Both the position numbers and the translations under genes were made by a program. From Marsupella aquatica (taxonomy: Eukaryota; Marchantiophyta), in the NCBI GenBank assembly GCA_973895155.1, contig OZ316897.1:15438001-15502000 (forward strand): a stretch of DNA of 64,000 nt. Direction: 5' to 3'. This document shows, one piece after another, positions 27,443-48,360 of this stretch (the stretch's first letter is position 1; every line of letters begins with the position of its first letter). The notes under the pieces were generated by a model. The model saw nothing but the letters and a program-made list of their open reading frames with translations, ran no database searches and had not been told where the DNA came from.

Positions 27443-29569
27443 GGAAACAGCCAATCAACGACAACTTCCGACAAAACATGATTTTCTTTCCCATCGGCAG
27501 ACCACCATCACTTCATTAGTTCTCGCAGCGTCTCTTCTTGCTCCGCTTCTGTTACGGAACGACATGAAAGCTGTGCGAATCATGTAGTACTGTAGACCCA
27601 TGCCAAGGAGTTGATTTGAAGATGGAGCTTGCGTCAATCGCAGCTGCAAGTTTAAGACTGGTGCACTGAATGAACCCCTCGAGCAATCAGCACGAAATTG
27701 CAAAGCGCTGTACATGACCAAATCATTTGGTTTGGTTTGATTTGCTTCCTTTTGGGGGACGCTAGGACAAACAAACCAGAGCCCAATTGTCATTTGTGCT
27801 AAATTGGTATCAGGAGATCCTTTCACCCAATTCAGCTTCTAGCCAAAGCCAATCTATGTGGATAATGGAATCTTCATCATCCAGTGAAAGTCAATCTGGG
27901 TCGTCAGCTGGATCATCAAGAAATTCCAACCATTTAAGTCAAATAACACCAGTTTGCATCGCCGGGAGCGGTCCAATCGCCAAACTAGGTGCAATGACAG
28001 CCATTGGATGTGAGCAAGCTAACCCAAGTTAATTTTCTTGACCAACAAAAACAAAATGTGATATAAATAAATAAAAATTGAGTGACAATGTATTTATTAT
28101 GCCAAAAAAAGTGACTATCCATTGTAGTAAATCTCAATTTCACCAAACTGAGTTGAATTGTCTACATTATCTTTTGTTATTCAAGTTATCTACCATGCAT
28201 GACGTACTCCTTAGAATGCAATAGGCTGGAATTGCTCTGATTGGAACAATTTTTTGATACTAAGACTATGTTTGTGAATAAGGACTGGCATGGAGAGTCT
28301 GGGCATAGGGAGCCTTTGCTGTGCAAATGTATGGGTCTTGGGCTGGTATAAGGAAAAGCGCATAACTCCTTCACCAGTCAGGTGTACAATAAAGTAACTT
28401 TCCCACTCCAAAAATGTACAAATGCATTGCCTAATTATGTGTTACCCCTTCCTTTCATTTCTATAACAGATGCAACCTCCCCAAGATTATGATCAAAATG
28501 GGCTGTTTTGCATACATGGGATAAAATGGAATGCATAGATGGGATGGGACGGCATAGAGTGGGGAGGGAGGGATGGAGACTCCACAATTGAGTGTCATGA
28601 TCCATTTTTGCTCCTGCTGACTCTCATACTCCATGAATTGCAAGGTAAAAGCCCACCCAATTTATCAAAGGCATTGGTCAAGGGCCTTGATAACATATAG
28701 GAGAAGGAAATTTGCTACGAAGAGATAAATTGCAACAGACTTCTAGAACCTGGTGGAGTTGTGCTCTCCAGGATCACTTAGTGCATTTTTCCATAAATCA
28801 TGTCCAAATGGCTATTATGCAATACCCTATTTTTGCTAATCCCCAATTGAAATGAGCCTGTTTCATGTTTTTGATATAAAATCAGGCCTCTTAAAAAATT
28901 TAAACCACAATTGAATACCATTTAATGAGAATTCTTTTCCCGTGGAAATGAAGTCAGCCCAATTTATCACTGTCCACAAATGAGACCCCTATAAGGTCCA
29001 TGCATGATCATTCCAGCGTTGATTTTCTATTTGACCTCTAATGTTACTAAGATCATGGGACTAAATAGAATTGACAGCCCCGTCTATAAACAAGGCTCTA
29101 ATACCTTCACCAAAGTCCTAAGTTCTATGGTGTCTGATCTCTATTCAGCCATTTTTCTCTCTCAAGCATAGGGTTCGTGGGGACCAATTCTAGCAACCTC
29201 CAAAGGCACATGACTGCCCTTTAATCCACATGGCCCGGAGTGAGTTGCATGCCCCTGCATACAATGAGATTTAAAGTGGGTTTGGAAGAATTCCCAAGTG
29301 ATTTGAGGGCTCTAGACGATCATATTACTGTTTGTGCACAAGGCTCTTCACTGGGTCACAAGGACAACAGCAGGGCTAGTAGGGGCAGGTTTCACTATGC
29401 AACCACAGGCCTCCTAAGGAGAGAGCATCTCAGCAAAACATGTCTGAGCCTGGACTTGGATGCAGGAACTGACAGCCCACACCCATGAGGCATTGCAGTT
29501 GGGCTATTGGCCATCAGACGTATGAAAAGGGCTTTTGGGGGTATTTTTTCAGGTACTCAGGGAGGAGAA

Positions 29570-29960
29570 TGGGATCGACAGTGGAAGAGCTAGAGCCCGG
29601 GCGGGACAGGGCTAGGGGGTTGGGAGGGGACCTTTCAAAAACAAAATTGAGGAAGTGGGAGGAAAGGGGAAAGGAGAGGATATGGAAGGCAGGGGAGATG
29701 AGGTAGGGAGGATGAGGTAGGGGAGATGGGGTGCGGTAGATTTTTGAGGTGGGCATTAGAGGGGAGGGTTAGAGGGGTATGGATTTTAAAGATGCATTTG
29801 ATGGGATGGGATGGGGTTGGGGTAATTCTCATGTAAGGCACAGAAAAGTAATTCTTGGAGGAGGAGGGGATGGTGGATGGCAGTGTGTAAGGCATTGAAA
29901 AAACTCACATTCCAAAGATAAGCGTAAGGATTGGAGGGAGGGAAGGAAAGGAAGGATTGT
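29570..29960. other. G-rich plus-strand tract with G-quadruplex motif
   Basis: Repeated GGGAT, GAGGTAGGGGAGAT and GGAGGG phrases dominate. Positions 29803-29822 fit a quadruplex motif: four runs of three or four G separated by two-base loops. The complementary strand yields Pro/Ser-rich spurious ORFs. Confidence 0.7.
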
Positions 29961-30892
29961 CCACATAATTCCTTTGCACTGAGGATCCTCTTTTTCAGTC
30001 GGCCTTGCCAGCGCTAGGATAAAAGAAAGTTTGGAACTAATTTTCTCATATGGCTGCCAATCTTGGCTTCAGTTGTTGTCCTGGGACCCCAAAATGACCC
30101 CACGACATATCTCAAAATTGTCGAACACTGTGTTGTCAGAGATGTTGTACATTGTATTGTCAAAAGTCTTGTACATTGTATTACTTGTCAAAACAGGAAT
30201 GTCACAAATCTTAGTGTTGGCCTATTTTCACGACAAACCTTTTGTTAGGGGGCTAGTAATTAAGTTTCTGTGTACAGTGTGGGTCCTCTAGTACAAGAGA
30301 GGCCTACAGTACATTTTCTTTGGCCTTTGAACACATACACATGAGTACTCCAATGCTATCCAAAATGGTACCTTTGATGGGAGAGGTTAAATAATATGAT
30401 TTGACAGAAAAGTTGTCATTGGTAATTTTCTGTCTAGATGTAGTAATGTATGGTTAAAACATACAGTTCAACTAGTGTAGTTTTTATACTAGTCCTTTTG
30501 GAAGTCCTTTCTGATCTCTCAGCATTTAAAGTGGGATTCCTCAACAATGGAACACTTTCTCAGCCAATGGTCCAGACAATTATGTTTAATTTACACAGGT
30601 GCACTTGTGCATAAGTCTCAGCATGAGTCACCCTGACATCTTCAACTAAAAGGCAAGAGCTACATTGTTTTCAATATGTGTTTCTTATAATATCTAGATT
30701 CTAAATGAATTGATGATAAAGTTTGGGGTCAGTGATGGTGTAAACATAAACAATCAGAGAGATTGATGAGACACCACCAAAAGTCCCTTCAAGCAAAGCA
30801 AATTGATGTTGACAACAGGTAAATGGACCTTGGATGAAGAAAGCGGACACCTGAGGTTTTGTGGTTTGGACTTCATTGGTCATTTCTTACAT

Positions 30893-30928
30893 GGGCAGGT
30901 TCGAGGGAAAGGGCAGGTTCGAGGGAAA
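30893..30928. repeat. 18-bp perfect tandem duplication
   Basis: GGGCAGGTTCGAGGGAAA occurs twice in direct succession, followed by the first six bases of a third unit. Confidence 0.95.
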
Positions 30929-31763
30929 GGGCAGCCGATATGAACTCCCAATCGCCGGATGAGAACAGGGAGCAAGGAGTGCACAGGCCTGGGAGGTGTC
31001 CATACTCCTCTGCCGTAAACACCCTCTGCTGCATAGAACCCAGTTGTAATGAACCCTGTCCCAGGAGAGGGGAACACAAGGAAAGGAAGGTAACAGGAGT
31101 ATACCGTATTTGAATCCCTATTTTGCCTCTCAAGATTATTCATTTCTGGATTATCACTCTTTTTTCACAGAATTTTCTCTAGAGTTAATTGAATTCATGA
31201 AAAATTCACTAAAAACACTGATAAGTCAATGCTTAGACCACAAACAAAATTAAACATTCCAAAATTGTTCTTTACCCCTAAACTCATGACTTTGGATGTG
31301 TTGGTGCTTGTTTTGAAAGACTTTTTCACATTGTTGCCAAACAAGTTTTCATGCAAAATTTTGTTTTGTGCTGCTTTTGTCACTTCGTGTCACTTTTGTC
31401 AAGAAACAGTCACCTGTCATGCCTGATTAAGCAACTTTACGGATATGTTAAATTGTTTTTCAAAGATGAACAAAATAGAAGCACAAGTATCCAGATTTTT
31501 AGATTGAATGAACGAACTAAGGATATGAACAGATTTCATATCCTTCATCATGAAAAGAACACGTTTGCCATTCCCAATTGCAAGAAATATTTTTGTGGGT
31601 GGGCATTTAACTTCTCCCCAGACCAAGTTTTTCACTTTATTTTCCCAGTAGTTGGATTGTATCCAGCCAAAACATGTGTTCTTGGCCGATTTTAACAGAT
31701 AACACCCATTTTTGGGCCATTTCACCTCATGTAAAGTTTTATGAGACTCCAGTGTTGTATAAA

Positions 31764-32030
31764 ATCTACTTTCTCCCCATTTTTCCACGCTTTCCTCATG
31801 TTTTCCAGCCCACCATTTATGGAACATCACGTTTTGGGGCTGGGTGCCAAACTCCTACTATTTAATTATTTTCTACACAACCTAATTACCACTAAAGTAC
31901 TTTCCTCCCATCTCCCTAACCTGCCCTCATATTTCCCAGCCTTCCGTTTACAGAACATCACATTTTTGGGCAGGGCGCCAGACTTTTAGTATTTAATAGT
32001 TTTTCGCACGAACCTAATTACCACCAAAGC
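31764..32030. repeat. Tandem duplication, about 127 bp
   Basis: Copies at about 31764-31890 and 31891-32030 share TTTCCTC, a CCCAGCC/CCAGCCC phrase, AGAACATCAC or GGAACATCAC, GGGC(T/A)GGG, TATTTAAT and CCTAATTACCAC(T/C)A in order. Confidence 0.85.
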
Positions 32031-32231
32031 AGCATAGCAGTGTACCGGGAATTGGAAATCGAGCACAGCAGAGTGGAGCAAAGGGCGAGAGCGCAGAGAG
32101 GCCGCATGCAGCCCCGTCGACGTGGTTGCTGGCCAGCTACTTTGGTTGGTTCCCCATTGCGTGGGCGCGAAGGGAGGCGACGCCAGGTTTTTGGTCTGGG
32201 TGGCGAGGGAGGGAGGAGGAGGGAGGGAAGC

Positions 32232-32247
32232 GGGGGGGGGGGGGGGG
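32232..32247. repeat. Homopolymer run of 16 G
   Basis: Sixteen consecutive G within a GGGAGG-rich stretch. The exact length may be affected by sequencing error. Confidence 0.85.
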
Positions 32248-32381
32248 AGATTGGCATTTGGCAGACCAATTCTTTTTCGTGGCCATGTTATTTTTGGCAG
32301 CGCACATCCCAAAAGAGACCCACCCATGTCGTTTTTCATGGCATTCATCGTAGTTGCAGTAATAGGAGTGATGCTGCTGCA

Positions 32382-32512
32382 GTAGTGGAGTGGTACACAC
32401 TAGAGAGGGGACGAGGAAACAACAACAACAGCAGGAGCAGCAGCAGTAGTGGAGTGGTACACACTAGAGAGGGGACGAGGAAACAACAACAACAGCAGCA
32501 GCAGCAGCAGCC
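32382..32512. repeat. 64-bp tandem duplication with AAC/CAG microsatellites
   Basis: Units start at 32382 and 32446 with GTAGTGGAGTGGTACACACT and end in (AAC)n(AGC)n. The second unit has a longer CAG run. Confidence 0.93.
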
Positions 32513-32569
32513 ATAGCACCATTGCTTTGCTTTTGGAGTAGAGGAGTACTGTAGACTTACTAATCCAGA

Positions 32570-33060
32570 ACTGTAGCAAAAGAAGGGGAATTAGGGAGAG
32601 GCGGGTGAATGGGGGGAAACCTGGAAAAGTGGAGCAGGAAGGGGACGAGGGATAGGGGGGGGAGGGAGGGAGAAAAGGTGAGGGGCTGGGCTGGTGTAGT
32701 TGTGTGATTTTGGGGTGCAGAGTAGGAGTGCTGGAGGAGAGGAACAGGAGGAGAGGAGCAGGAGATGGGAGGAGTGGAGTAGCAGAGCAGGAAAAGAAGA
32801 CGCAGGAAGGTGAAGCAGCAGAGTACCTTAGAACGAGGGAGGTGCTTTAGGAAGGAAGGAACGAAGGTGGCAGACAGGGGGAGGGGAGGGGCCGTGGTGG
32901 TGGTGGTGGTGGTGCGTGACGGACGGACGGACGGAGTTGAGAGGAGTAGAGCAGGAGTGTGTGCGAAGAAGGGAGGGAGGGAGGGAGGGAGACCAGCGAA
33001 GAACGAGGGAGGGCCGCTGGGGAGCGGAGGAGAATGACCATGATGGCGCCCCCTCTCGAT
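32570..33060. promoter_or_regulatory. Purine-rich tract upstream of UBP12
   Basis: About 490 bp in which the plus strand is overwhelmingly A and G (GGAG, GGGAGGGA and GAGGAG phrases), with embedded GTG and GGAC microsatellites at 32894-32934. It ends at the upstream exon-1-like copy. GA-rich tracts are common near plant promoters; a promoter role here is inference. The 186-codon minus-strand Pro/Ser-rich ORF over it is an artefact of composition. Confidence 0.55.
33034..33060 (+). other. Upstream copy of UBP12 coding exon 1 (candidate alternative first exon)
   Basis: Encodes MTMMAPPLD and is followed directly by the donor GTGCGT. The true exon 1 at 33903 encodes MTMMAAPLD with the same GTGCGT donor in the same phase. 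Similarity covers only about 35 bp and stops soon after the donor. Splicing to 34261 would keep frame. It may be an alternative first exon from an upstream promoter or a duplication relic. Confidence 0.65.
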
Positions 33061-33287
33061 GTGCGTAAACAACTCTGACTCGTGCTCTGGCGTCGTCGTC
33101 GTGGTGCTATTGTTGTCCATTTCTTTCTGTTCTCGTTGCGTGTGAGAGACTGTGTGTCCGGTGGCAGATTGTGGTGACAGATTGTGGTGACAGATTGTGT
33201 GTCGATTGGGTATGGATGTTGTCTATGGATGATTATTGTTGGAGGTGGTGGTGCGGGTGGTGCACCGGGAAGGAGGGTTAGTAGAAG

Positions 33288-33755
33288 CCGTGAACGTTTC
33301 GTAGTGCTAAAGTGGGCAGCAGGAGGAGGAAGCACGGCGGCTTGGGTGCGGGACGGGTTAGGATTGGGGTTTGGGATTGTGTGGATTGTGGATTGGAGCG
33401 GTGGTGTGGTGTGGTTTTGTTGGAGTCTGGTTTGGTTCGGTGTGGTTTAGTTTAGACGGGTTCGGGTTGTGGATGTGAATATGAGATATTATTACGAGTG
33501 AGGGAGGGAGGGAGGGAGCGAGCGAGCCTGGCAGTAGAGCATCAGAGAGTGCATACGGGGAGTTTTATGGTTTGCATCGGGAGGGACAGGTCGGGTGGGT
33601 AACACGCAGTGTATCGCATCTCTGCTGTGTGCGCGGAGTCGCAATATCGGTCTGGGTCGCATCGCTCGCTCGCTCTCGCGATACGTGATTGAGTGCGTTC
33701 GTCGTCTGCTCCGGTGTCGTCAGTCGCACACGGTTCTCTGGTCCCAACTTTTCAG
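33288..33755 (+). promoter_or_regulatory. UBP12 5' leader or promoter, homologous to the MCM5 leader
   Basis: Contains in order the blocks listed for 18758-19180. The best part is 33617-33674 against 19024-19080 (CATCTCTGCTGTGTG through CATCGCTCGCTC). It ends about 150 bp before the ATG at 33903. Compared with the MCM5 copy it has expanded GGGA and CGAG runs (33500-33530). If transcribed it would carry upstream ORFs of 88 and 97 codons. Confidence 0.88.
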
Positions 33756-33902
33756 CGTCTGCTGGCTGTGTGCTCTAGCGAGCAGGGTTGTCGTCGACGT
33801 GTGGGTTTTCCTCTTCTCTCGGTCTTGGTTTCTCGCGCCGTTTAGCGATCTTGCAGCAGACACATGCTCACGGCTGACGTTGAATTGAATTAGGCTGCTG
33901 CA

Positions 33903-43064
<9,162 letters not shown>

Positions 43065-46000
43065 GACCGGGCATGTATTAAATGGTCCAATACTGTTGGA
43101 ACACAGCATCCTAGATTTTCACATGCCACTGTGCCCAGGTTAACCTGCATAAGGTGGGTTTTGTAGGGGAAATTTCGTCGGTAGTAGGGTGCTTGATGCC
43201 CTTGTTTTTATTTAGCCGATTCAAGTTTGCTGCAAGGTATGGTCTGTCCTCATGTACCTACATGCAGTTTAGTGCTTGGTTGTATAGGGATTTACACCCT
43301 TCTAATGGTGATGAATCTAGTCTTCTGCGCTTCAGTTGTGCCCTGGAACTGTGATAGTGAGCACAAGTCTCTGTTGTTGCGATGTTCCTGAGTTAAAAGA
43401 GGCCTCTTCTGCTAGTCTGGTGCGTTTGACCCCATTATGGTCGATGCCCAGTAATATGGGCTCGGGACTTAGTGCAGTCCAGTCAGCTCTAGTACTTGCA
43501 GTCTTATTTCTCAGTAGATTCCTGGAGAGACATCCATAGAGTTTCAGTATTTGTGCTGTGCCTGTACCCATTGGTGGTGGGGGTTGGCCCTCGCAAAGCT
43601 TTTTGCCATCTGCTACTTGTGTGCAGGGCAGGATAAAGCTGTTTCGTGTATACAAATATGTGGGTATGTGGTCATGAGGCCCTTAACGACCCCCTTTTCT
43701 TTGCCGGCTTGATAGAGTCACCATGGCCCCATGCGGGTTTGTAGTTTTCCTTCTCATGCATGTGGGTTCTCTCTTGAGCCCATGCTGTACTCAGTTCTTA
43801 ATTTTTTTAGTTGCCTCATTGCAAAGGCTGAGATTGTTTCGGACTTGGATACATCAAGTTTTCACTAGAAAATGAGAAGTCCAACTTTGTGCGATGTGAA
43901 ACTGGTCTGGGCGTGCGAAGACGGGGTCTGCCAAGGAATGTCAGTGGTAGGGTATTTTCCTAGCAGGTTGAGGCTCCATTGATGCAGTGACGTGTGCAAG
44001 AGGATCGTCTTTGATGGCGAAGGCGAGGCCCTGTGAGCCAGAAGAATGGATCTGAACTGGCTGTGAGAGTCTTTCCTCAGCGGGTTACATCTCTCTTCGT
44101 CCTTTAACTCACATGCCAGTAGGCTGTGGTGTCCTTGCAAAATGCGTTTTGGGCTGTTTCTTGCCAGAGCTGTTGTGAAAAGAGTTTAGGGGGTAGCAAA
44201 ATTTTGAGCCGATCCTGGATTGCCTGTATCTGGTTGGTGATATTGATGCTGGTATGGTGGGGAGTTTGGGGAGCTCTATACACAATTTTCAAGACTGGGA
44301 GGCTTTCGATCGTAAGTCCCAAATACTAACAACTTTGCTTAGCAGGGAGGATGCCCTCTAGATTCTGTGGTGGGAGGAGTTACTTGAACCATTAAGATGA
44401 GTCTGAGTTCCTGACAAAACAGTTGTCTTCTTGTTGTGTTGGATATTATTAACGACAATAATGATTACAATATGTTTGAAGATGTCTTGGCTCAATTCTG
44501 GAGATGGGTGAAATGGACAAGGTAGGTAAGTGGTAAAGAGCAGTGTGTGTAGAGGTGCAGCAAAATAAAAGAAATAAAACATTCCTGGATGTTAAGGTGT
44601 CGTGTATGTATTGCGAAAGTGTCAGGATGATGATTTGGATAACTGATAACTAATTGAATTGGAGAGAGAGGTAAGAACATGATAAGAAAGAATATGCAGC
44701 TATTAGTAAAATTGTGTTTTGAATGCACTATTTTTTGAAGGGGCACTACAGGTCATGAATAATATTGAATTAGCGGTATTAGGACCACTTCTACATCGGA
44801 GAGCTTTATATTGCTTTGAGTCAAAACCAGAAACTTGTGACTTGGAGGCTAGTTCATCATAGATGGCGCTTCGAGGCTATGGACACATCGTAGAATTACT
44901 GAATAAATTAAATTGCTTCGAGGCATGGTATTGCCTCTTCCAGGCTGTGGAGTGCATTTTGCTATCTGGCTAGTACATTTTGCTATCTGGCTAGTACATT
45001 TTACTGTAGGCACTATTCTCTCGGAACAGTTTCTCGTAATAATGATAATAGAGCTTCACATCTACAACCTAATTTTGTGGGTAGTGCTTAAAGGGTATGT
45101 AGAATATGAATCCTTTACGCTATGGACCCTTTTATACTGCATCCTGTGTCGGTGAAGTGTGCGACTCAAAATGAGAACGTTTCACTACTCCCACCAGCAT
45201 TCCTTTGACACTTTTAGAAATGAGCATTCCAATTTGACGACACTAGGGAGATGTAAATTAAACAAGGCAAGGTCCAAGTGTTTAAGCCAAGACTGCTGAT
45301 GTAGGCAGCGATCAGACTTAATCAAACATAGCTCAATTAAACAAAGCCAGGTCCAAGTGTCAAAGCGAAGACCGGACTGAAGTGTAAATGTAAGTGGGGA
45401 GATATCAAACTGAATCAAACAAAACTAGGGCCAGAAGTCAAATTCAAGAATGGAAGATGTTGGCAAAAGGCTTAGACGAATTTCGCCTGAAAAGGGTCAC
45501 AAAATGTGATATTGTAATTTCTACTAGATAAAACTAGTTTTGGTTTAATGGTACACCCCTGAGATGGATGACTATTTTATTCAATTTTATCTCTTTCGAT
45601 CCACTTGGATACCATGAGGTAGCCCTTCGACAATTTTACAAAAGCTGGAGGAATTCCTATATCTTTCAGACATAAGCTAGCAAGCTTTGACTCCAAATAC
45701 ATTATACCTACAATAGAAGTGAAAGGACTTGTAACAGAACCTTGTATGAATAGATCTGATGGGGAGAAATGGTCATAATGGGCCCTAAAGTGCACTGCCA
45801 GTGTCAAACCCAAGGTGACATGGGCCAACTGCTGGCAATTACTGTACCACACATGATGAGGTAAAGTAAACATAGAAAAGGAACTGATAGAATTACAATA
45901 CCCAAATGCATGAGCAACGAGTGGACGTCATGCACATGTAGTGAGTGGAAATTTGTCATAATAGACCATGAGGTCTATGGTGTTACAAGGAGTAACCAAA

Positions 46001-46930
46001 AAAGTGGAAAATATTGACATACTTTGAATTAGTATGGGCGTGACTGGCATGTTATTATGACAAAGGAGTAATGCAGCTTAGCTGACTCTTTTTTGGTATA
46101 AGCAGGTTGACGAGGATTCTGTTAAACATGACTTAATATGCTATACAACACTTTTGCTCAATGACATTATGTAATACATGTGCACTGGGCTATCTAAACT
46201 CAGTAACATCTGACCTAGCCAAAACGTCCCATAGTTTGTTGTAGGATTTAAAGTGATTCTCTTCCTGGCCATGTGATGTTTGAAAACCTGCCAAGCAGTT
46301 GCACCACGCACCTGAGCATGCATCGTAAGGAAACCTTGCCCGCATGATCATGGCCACCTATTGTAAAAGCATAGCTCTGCCTGTCATGTCACTATAGAAA
46401 TTCAAGAATGACAAGCAACATACTTGGTAGTTGGAGGTATGATTGCTTTCAAATTTATACCCTAAACTTGGAACGTCAACTACAAATGCAATATGAACTC
46501 TTGCAATCCAAAATTGGTATTTCATACTATTTTGAAAAAATTGTCATTAAATTTCAAGGGGGGTCACTTCCACAGAAGTGCCACTTAACGTGCAACGAAG
46601 TATATTGGATAATTTAAATAATCTTGAAATAAGACTTCTAAAATTTTGTGGAAGAACAATGGGGTCCGTTAAATTTTTTGGACGGTCCGCTTTTAAGAAC
46701 AATAGACCCTCATTAAATAGGTCATATTCCATAAAGTTGTCTAAAAAAGTTAGGGTTTTTTGTGTCATGTACATGCGACACGCGTCATGTTCTAATTGGT
46801 GCACTTGTCACTATGTAAGTGGTACCAGTGTATCCCCAAAGAATAGTAGGCTTAATTTTTCCCAAGAAAATAGCTAAAAGTATGCATGGGTGGGCCTCAA
46901 TTACTGCTGTTGTTATTGAAGGGTTATAGA
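43065..46930. other. UBP12 3' flank and intergenic region
   Basis: The first several hundred bases are probably the UBP12 3' UTR. No other gene is supportable. There is a 21-bp tandem pair at 44955 and a loose repeat at 45240-45420 in which phrases such as AATTAAACAA and GGTCCAAGTGT recur. Short ORFs here lack family features. Confidence 0.65.
44955..44996. repeat. 21-bp perfect tandem duplication
   Basis: CATTTTGCTATCTGGCTAGT plus A occurs twice in succession, then a partial third copy begins. Confidence 0.95.
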
Positions 46931-48200
46931 AGGGCGATGGAATTGCTTGAGATTCCTTATATGAGGAAGGTTCTCCTATTCCTCCAAGATCAACACACTA
47001 CCTTTGTCAATAGGATACAGGTCATTGTCCTCCAACTTAGATGAATCCACAAATGTCGGAGCATGACTTGAGCGTCCTAACGCTCTCCTAGTCACCATTT
47101 CAGGTTGATCATCTAGCTTTGGTACAATCAAAGGTCCACCAGCCGCTACTTGCTCCTCAAGTTCCACTCCCCTAGGAACTCCCCGTCCGCTTCTTGTTGT
47201 AAATCTCTTTGTGCCTCATCGTCTGATTCAACGCCTCCCACCAAAGTGTGGAAGATTCCAACATGTCAGTATGGAGAGCCTAAGCAGTCCTTGGATCATT
47301 CTCCCCCTCCTTCATGTTAGATATTGCTCTAGTCTTGTGACTCTTAAGCTTGTTAGATATTGCTCTAGTCTTGTGACTCTTGAGCTAACCACAGTTAGTC
47401 TAACTCAGGTTAGGACTTAGCTAATGTTAGCGGTAGTGCTGTTGTGCATATAGCCAGGGCTGATGCCAGACCCTGGTGGAACTTAGGCTCATTGTTACAG
47501 AGCTAGTTGAGAGATAGGGAGAGCTTGTGCTGTGGATGCTTGGTATGGCCGGTCGGCCTAGAGTGCAGTAAAGCTCTTGTGTGTTTCCGTGGACGTAGCC
47601 TCATGTGGAGGTGAACCACGTATCTCTCTGTGTCGACTATTGTGCGTTGGATGGTTCATGGGCTTGCCGTTACGAATGTCGTCTATGCTCAACACTTCAA
47701 TGTTTTGATATCCTCATTGAAAGAAACATCCCTACTAACAACAATCTTACCGGTGTTTGGATCCCAGACCGGTAAGCCTTCACATCACTCTTGTATCCAA
47801 GAAATAAGCATTGGACCGCTGCTCCTTAGGTGTGAGAGGATAAGCATCACATCCAAAAAGTACCAACTGTGGTAATCCGCTTGCCGTTCATACCTCCGTT
47901 CAAACACGTTGTCGCAAGGAAATAATTTTTGAACTAAGAATATGTTCTTCAGGTATTGGCAATCTAGCTTTCTGGCTAAACCTCCCTCAACATGTCACAA
48001 AGCTAATTATGTGTTCAAAATTGGCATGCATCTCTACCTATTTTGCTTGTCTTCAATACCATAGAGAGCAGCGGATTGCATGAACAACACATATACTTGT
48101 GGACATAGAGAGTTCCCACAGGAGGGGAAAACTAAGGCTAGGTGTTGAGATCTAGAGACTATGAGAAAGTCTTGGAGAAAGTTAAGCTCTATGCGATTGC
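46930..48200 (-). mobile_element. Decayed Ty1/copia fragment interrupted by a solo LTR
   Basis: Minus-strand similarity to the larger copia element: 47167-46976 encodes a piece with RSSHAPTFVDSSKLED and VLILEE, matching the stretch before reverse transcriptase near 51300-51400. Positions 47700-47900 resemble the end of integrase and its following region near 51650-51870 (shared phrases such as AAGCATCACATCCAAAAA). The two parts become continuous when the LTR at 47315-47694 and one target copy are removed. Multiple stops and frameshifts; non-functional. The right limit is approximate. Confidence 0.75.
47315..47694 (+). mobile_element. Solo copia LTR, plus orientation, with 5-bp target duplication
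   Basis: Starts TGTTAGATATTGC and ends GCTCAACA (TG...CA). CTTCA flanks both sides (47310-47314 and 47695-47699). It is homologous to the LTR at 55716-56061 but in the opposite orientation. The first 36 bp are tandemly duplicated (47315-47350 and 47351-47386, one or two differences), making it 380 bp rather than about 346. No internal region is attached. Confidence 0.9.
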
Positions 48201-48360
48201 CATTGTCAACTTTCCAAGACTACCATAGTGCTACTGCAGACATCACAGATCATGGATGCATTGACTAGATCAAAAGAGTCAATTCGTGGATGTATATCAA
48301 CCACCACATGTTTCTATCCAGACCCCAATCCAAACATCCAACCACAAGCCAATGACCTTG

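Larger units (their letters stand above)
25599..32560. other. Intergenic region between MCM5 and the UBP12 upstream region
   Basis: The MCM5 3' UTR should occupy the first few hundred bases. Beyond that I see no supportable gene. Items noted separately: an imperfect duplication at 27101-27442, a G-rich tract at 29570-29960, an 18-bp tandem pair at 30893, a 127-bp tandem pair at 31764 and a 64-bp tandem pair at 32382. The 137-codon minus ORF at 31417-31830 and the Ser-rich 81-codon ORF at 27787 lack family features. Confidence 0.65.

Noticed and set aside
27787-28032. Ser-rich ORF preceded by a TTGGTATCAGGAG phrase resembling a retrotransposon primer site
   Set aside because: The match to the tRNA-Met site breaks after ten bases, no LTR is recognisable upstream and the ORF is not gag-like.
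31417-31830. 137-codon minus-strand ORF
   Set aside because: No recognisable motif, overlapped by other open frames, and partly inside a tandem duplication.
32560-33335. Pro/Ser-rich minus-strand ORFs of 186 and 162 codons
   Set aside because: They mirror the plus-strand polypurine tract, which has few stop codons in several frames.
33184-33888. Two plus-strand ORFs (88 and 97 codons) before UBP12
   Set aside because: They overlap the leader shared with MCM5, where alignment indels do not respect frame. At most they are upstream ORFs.
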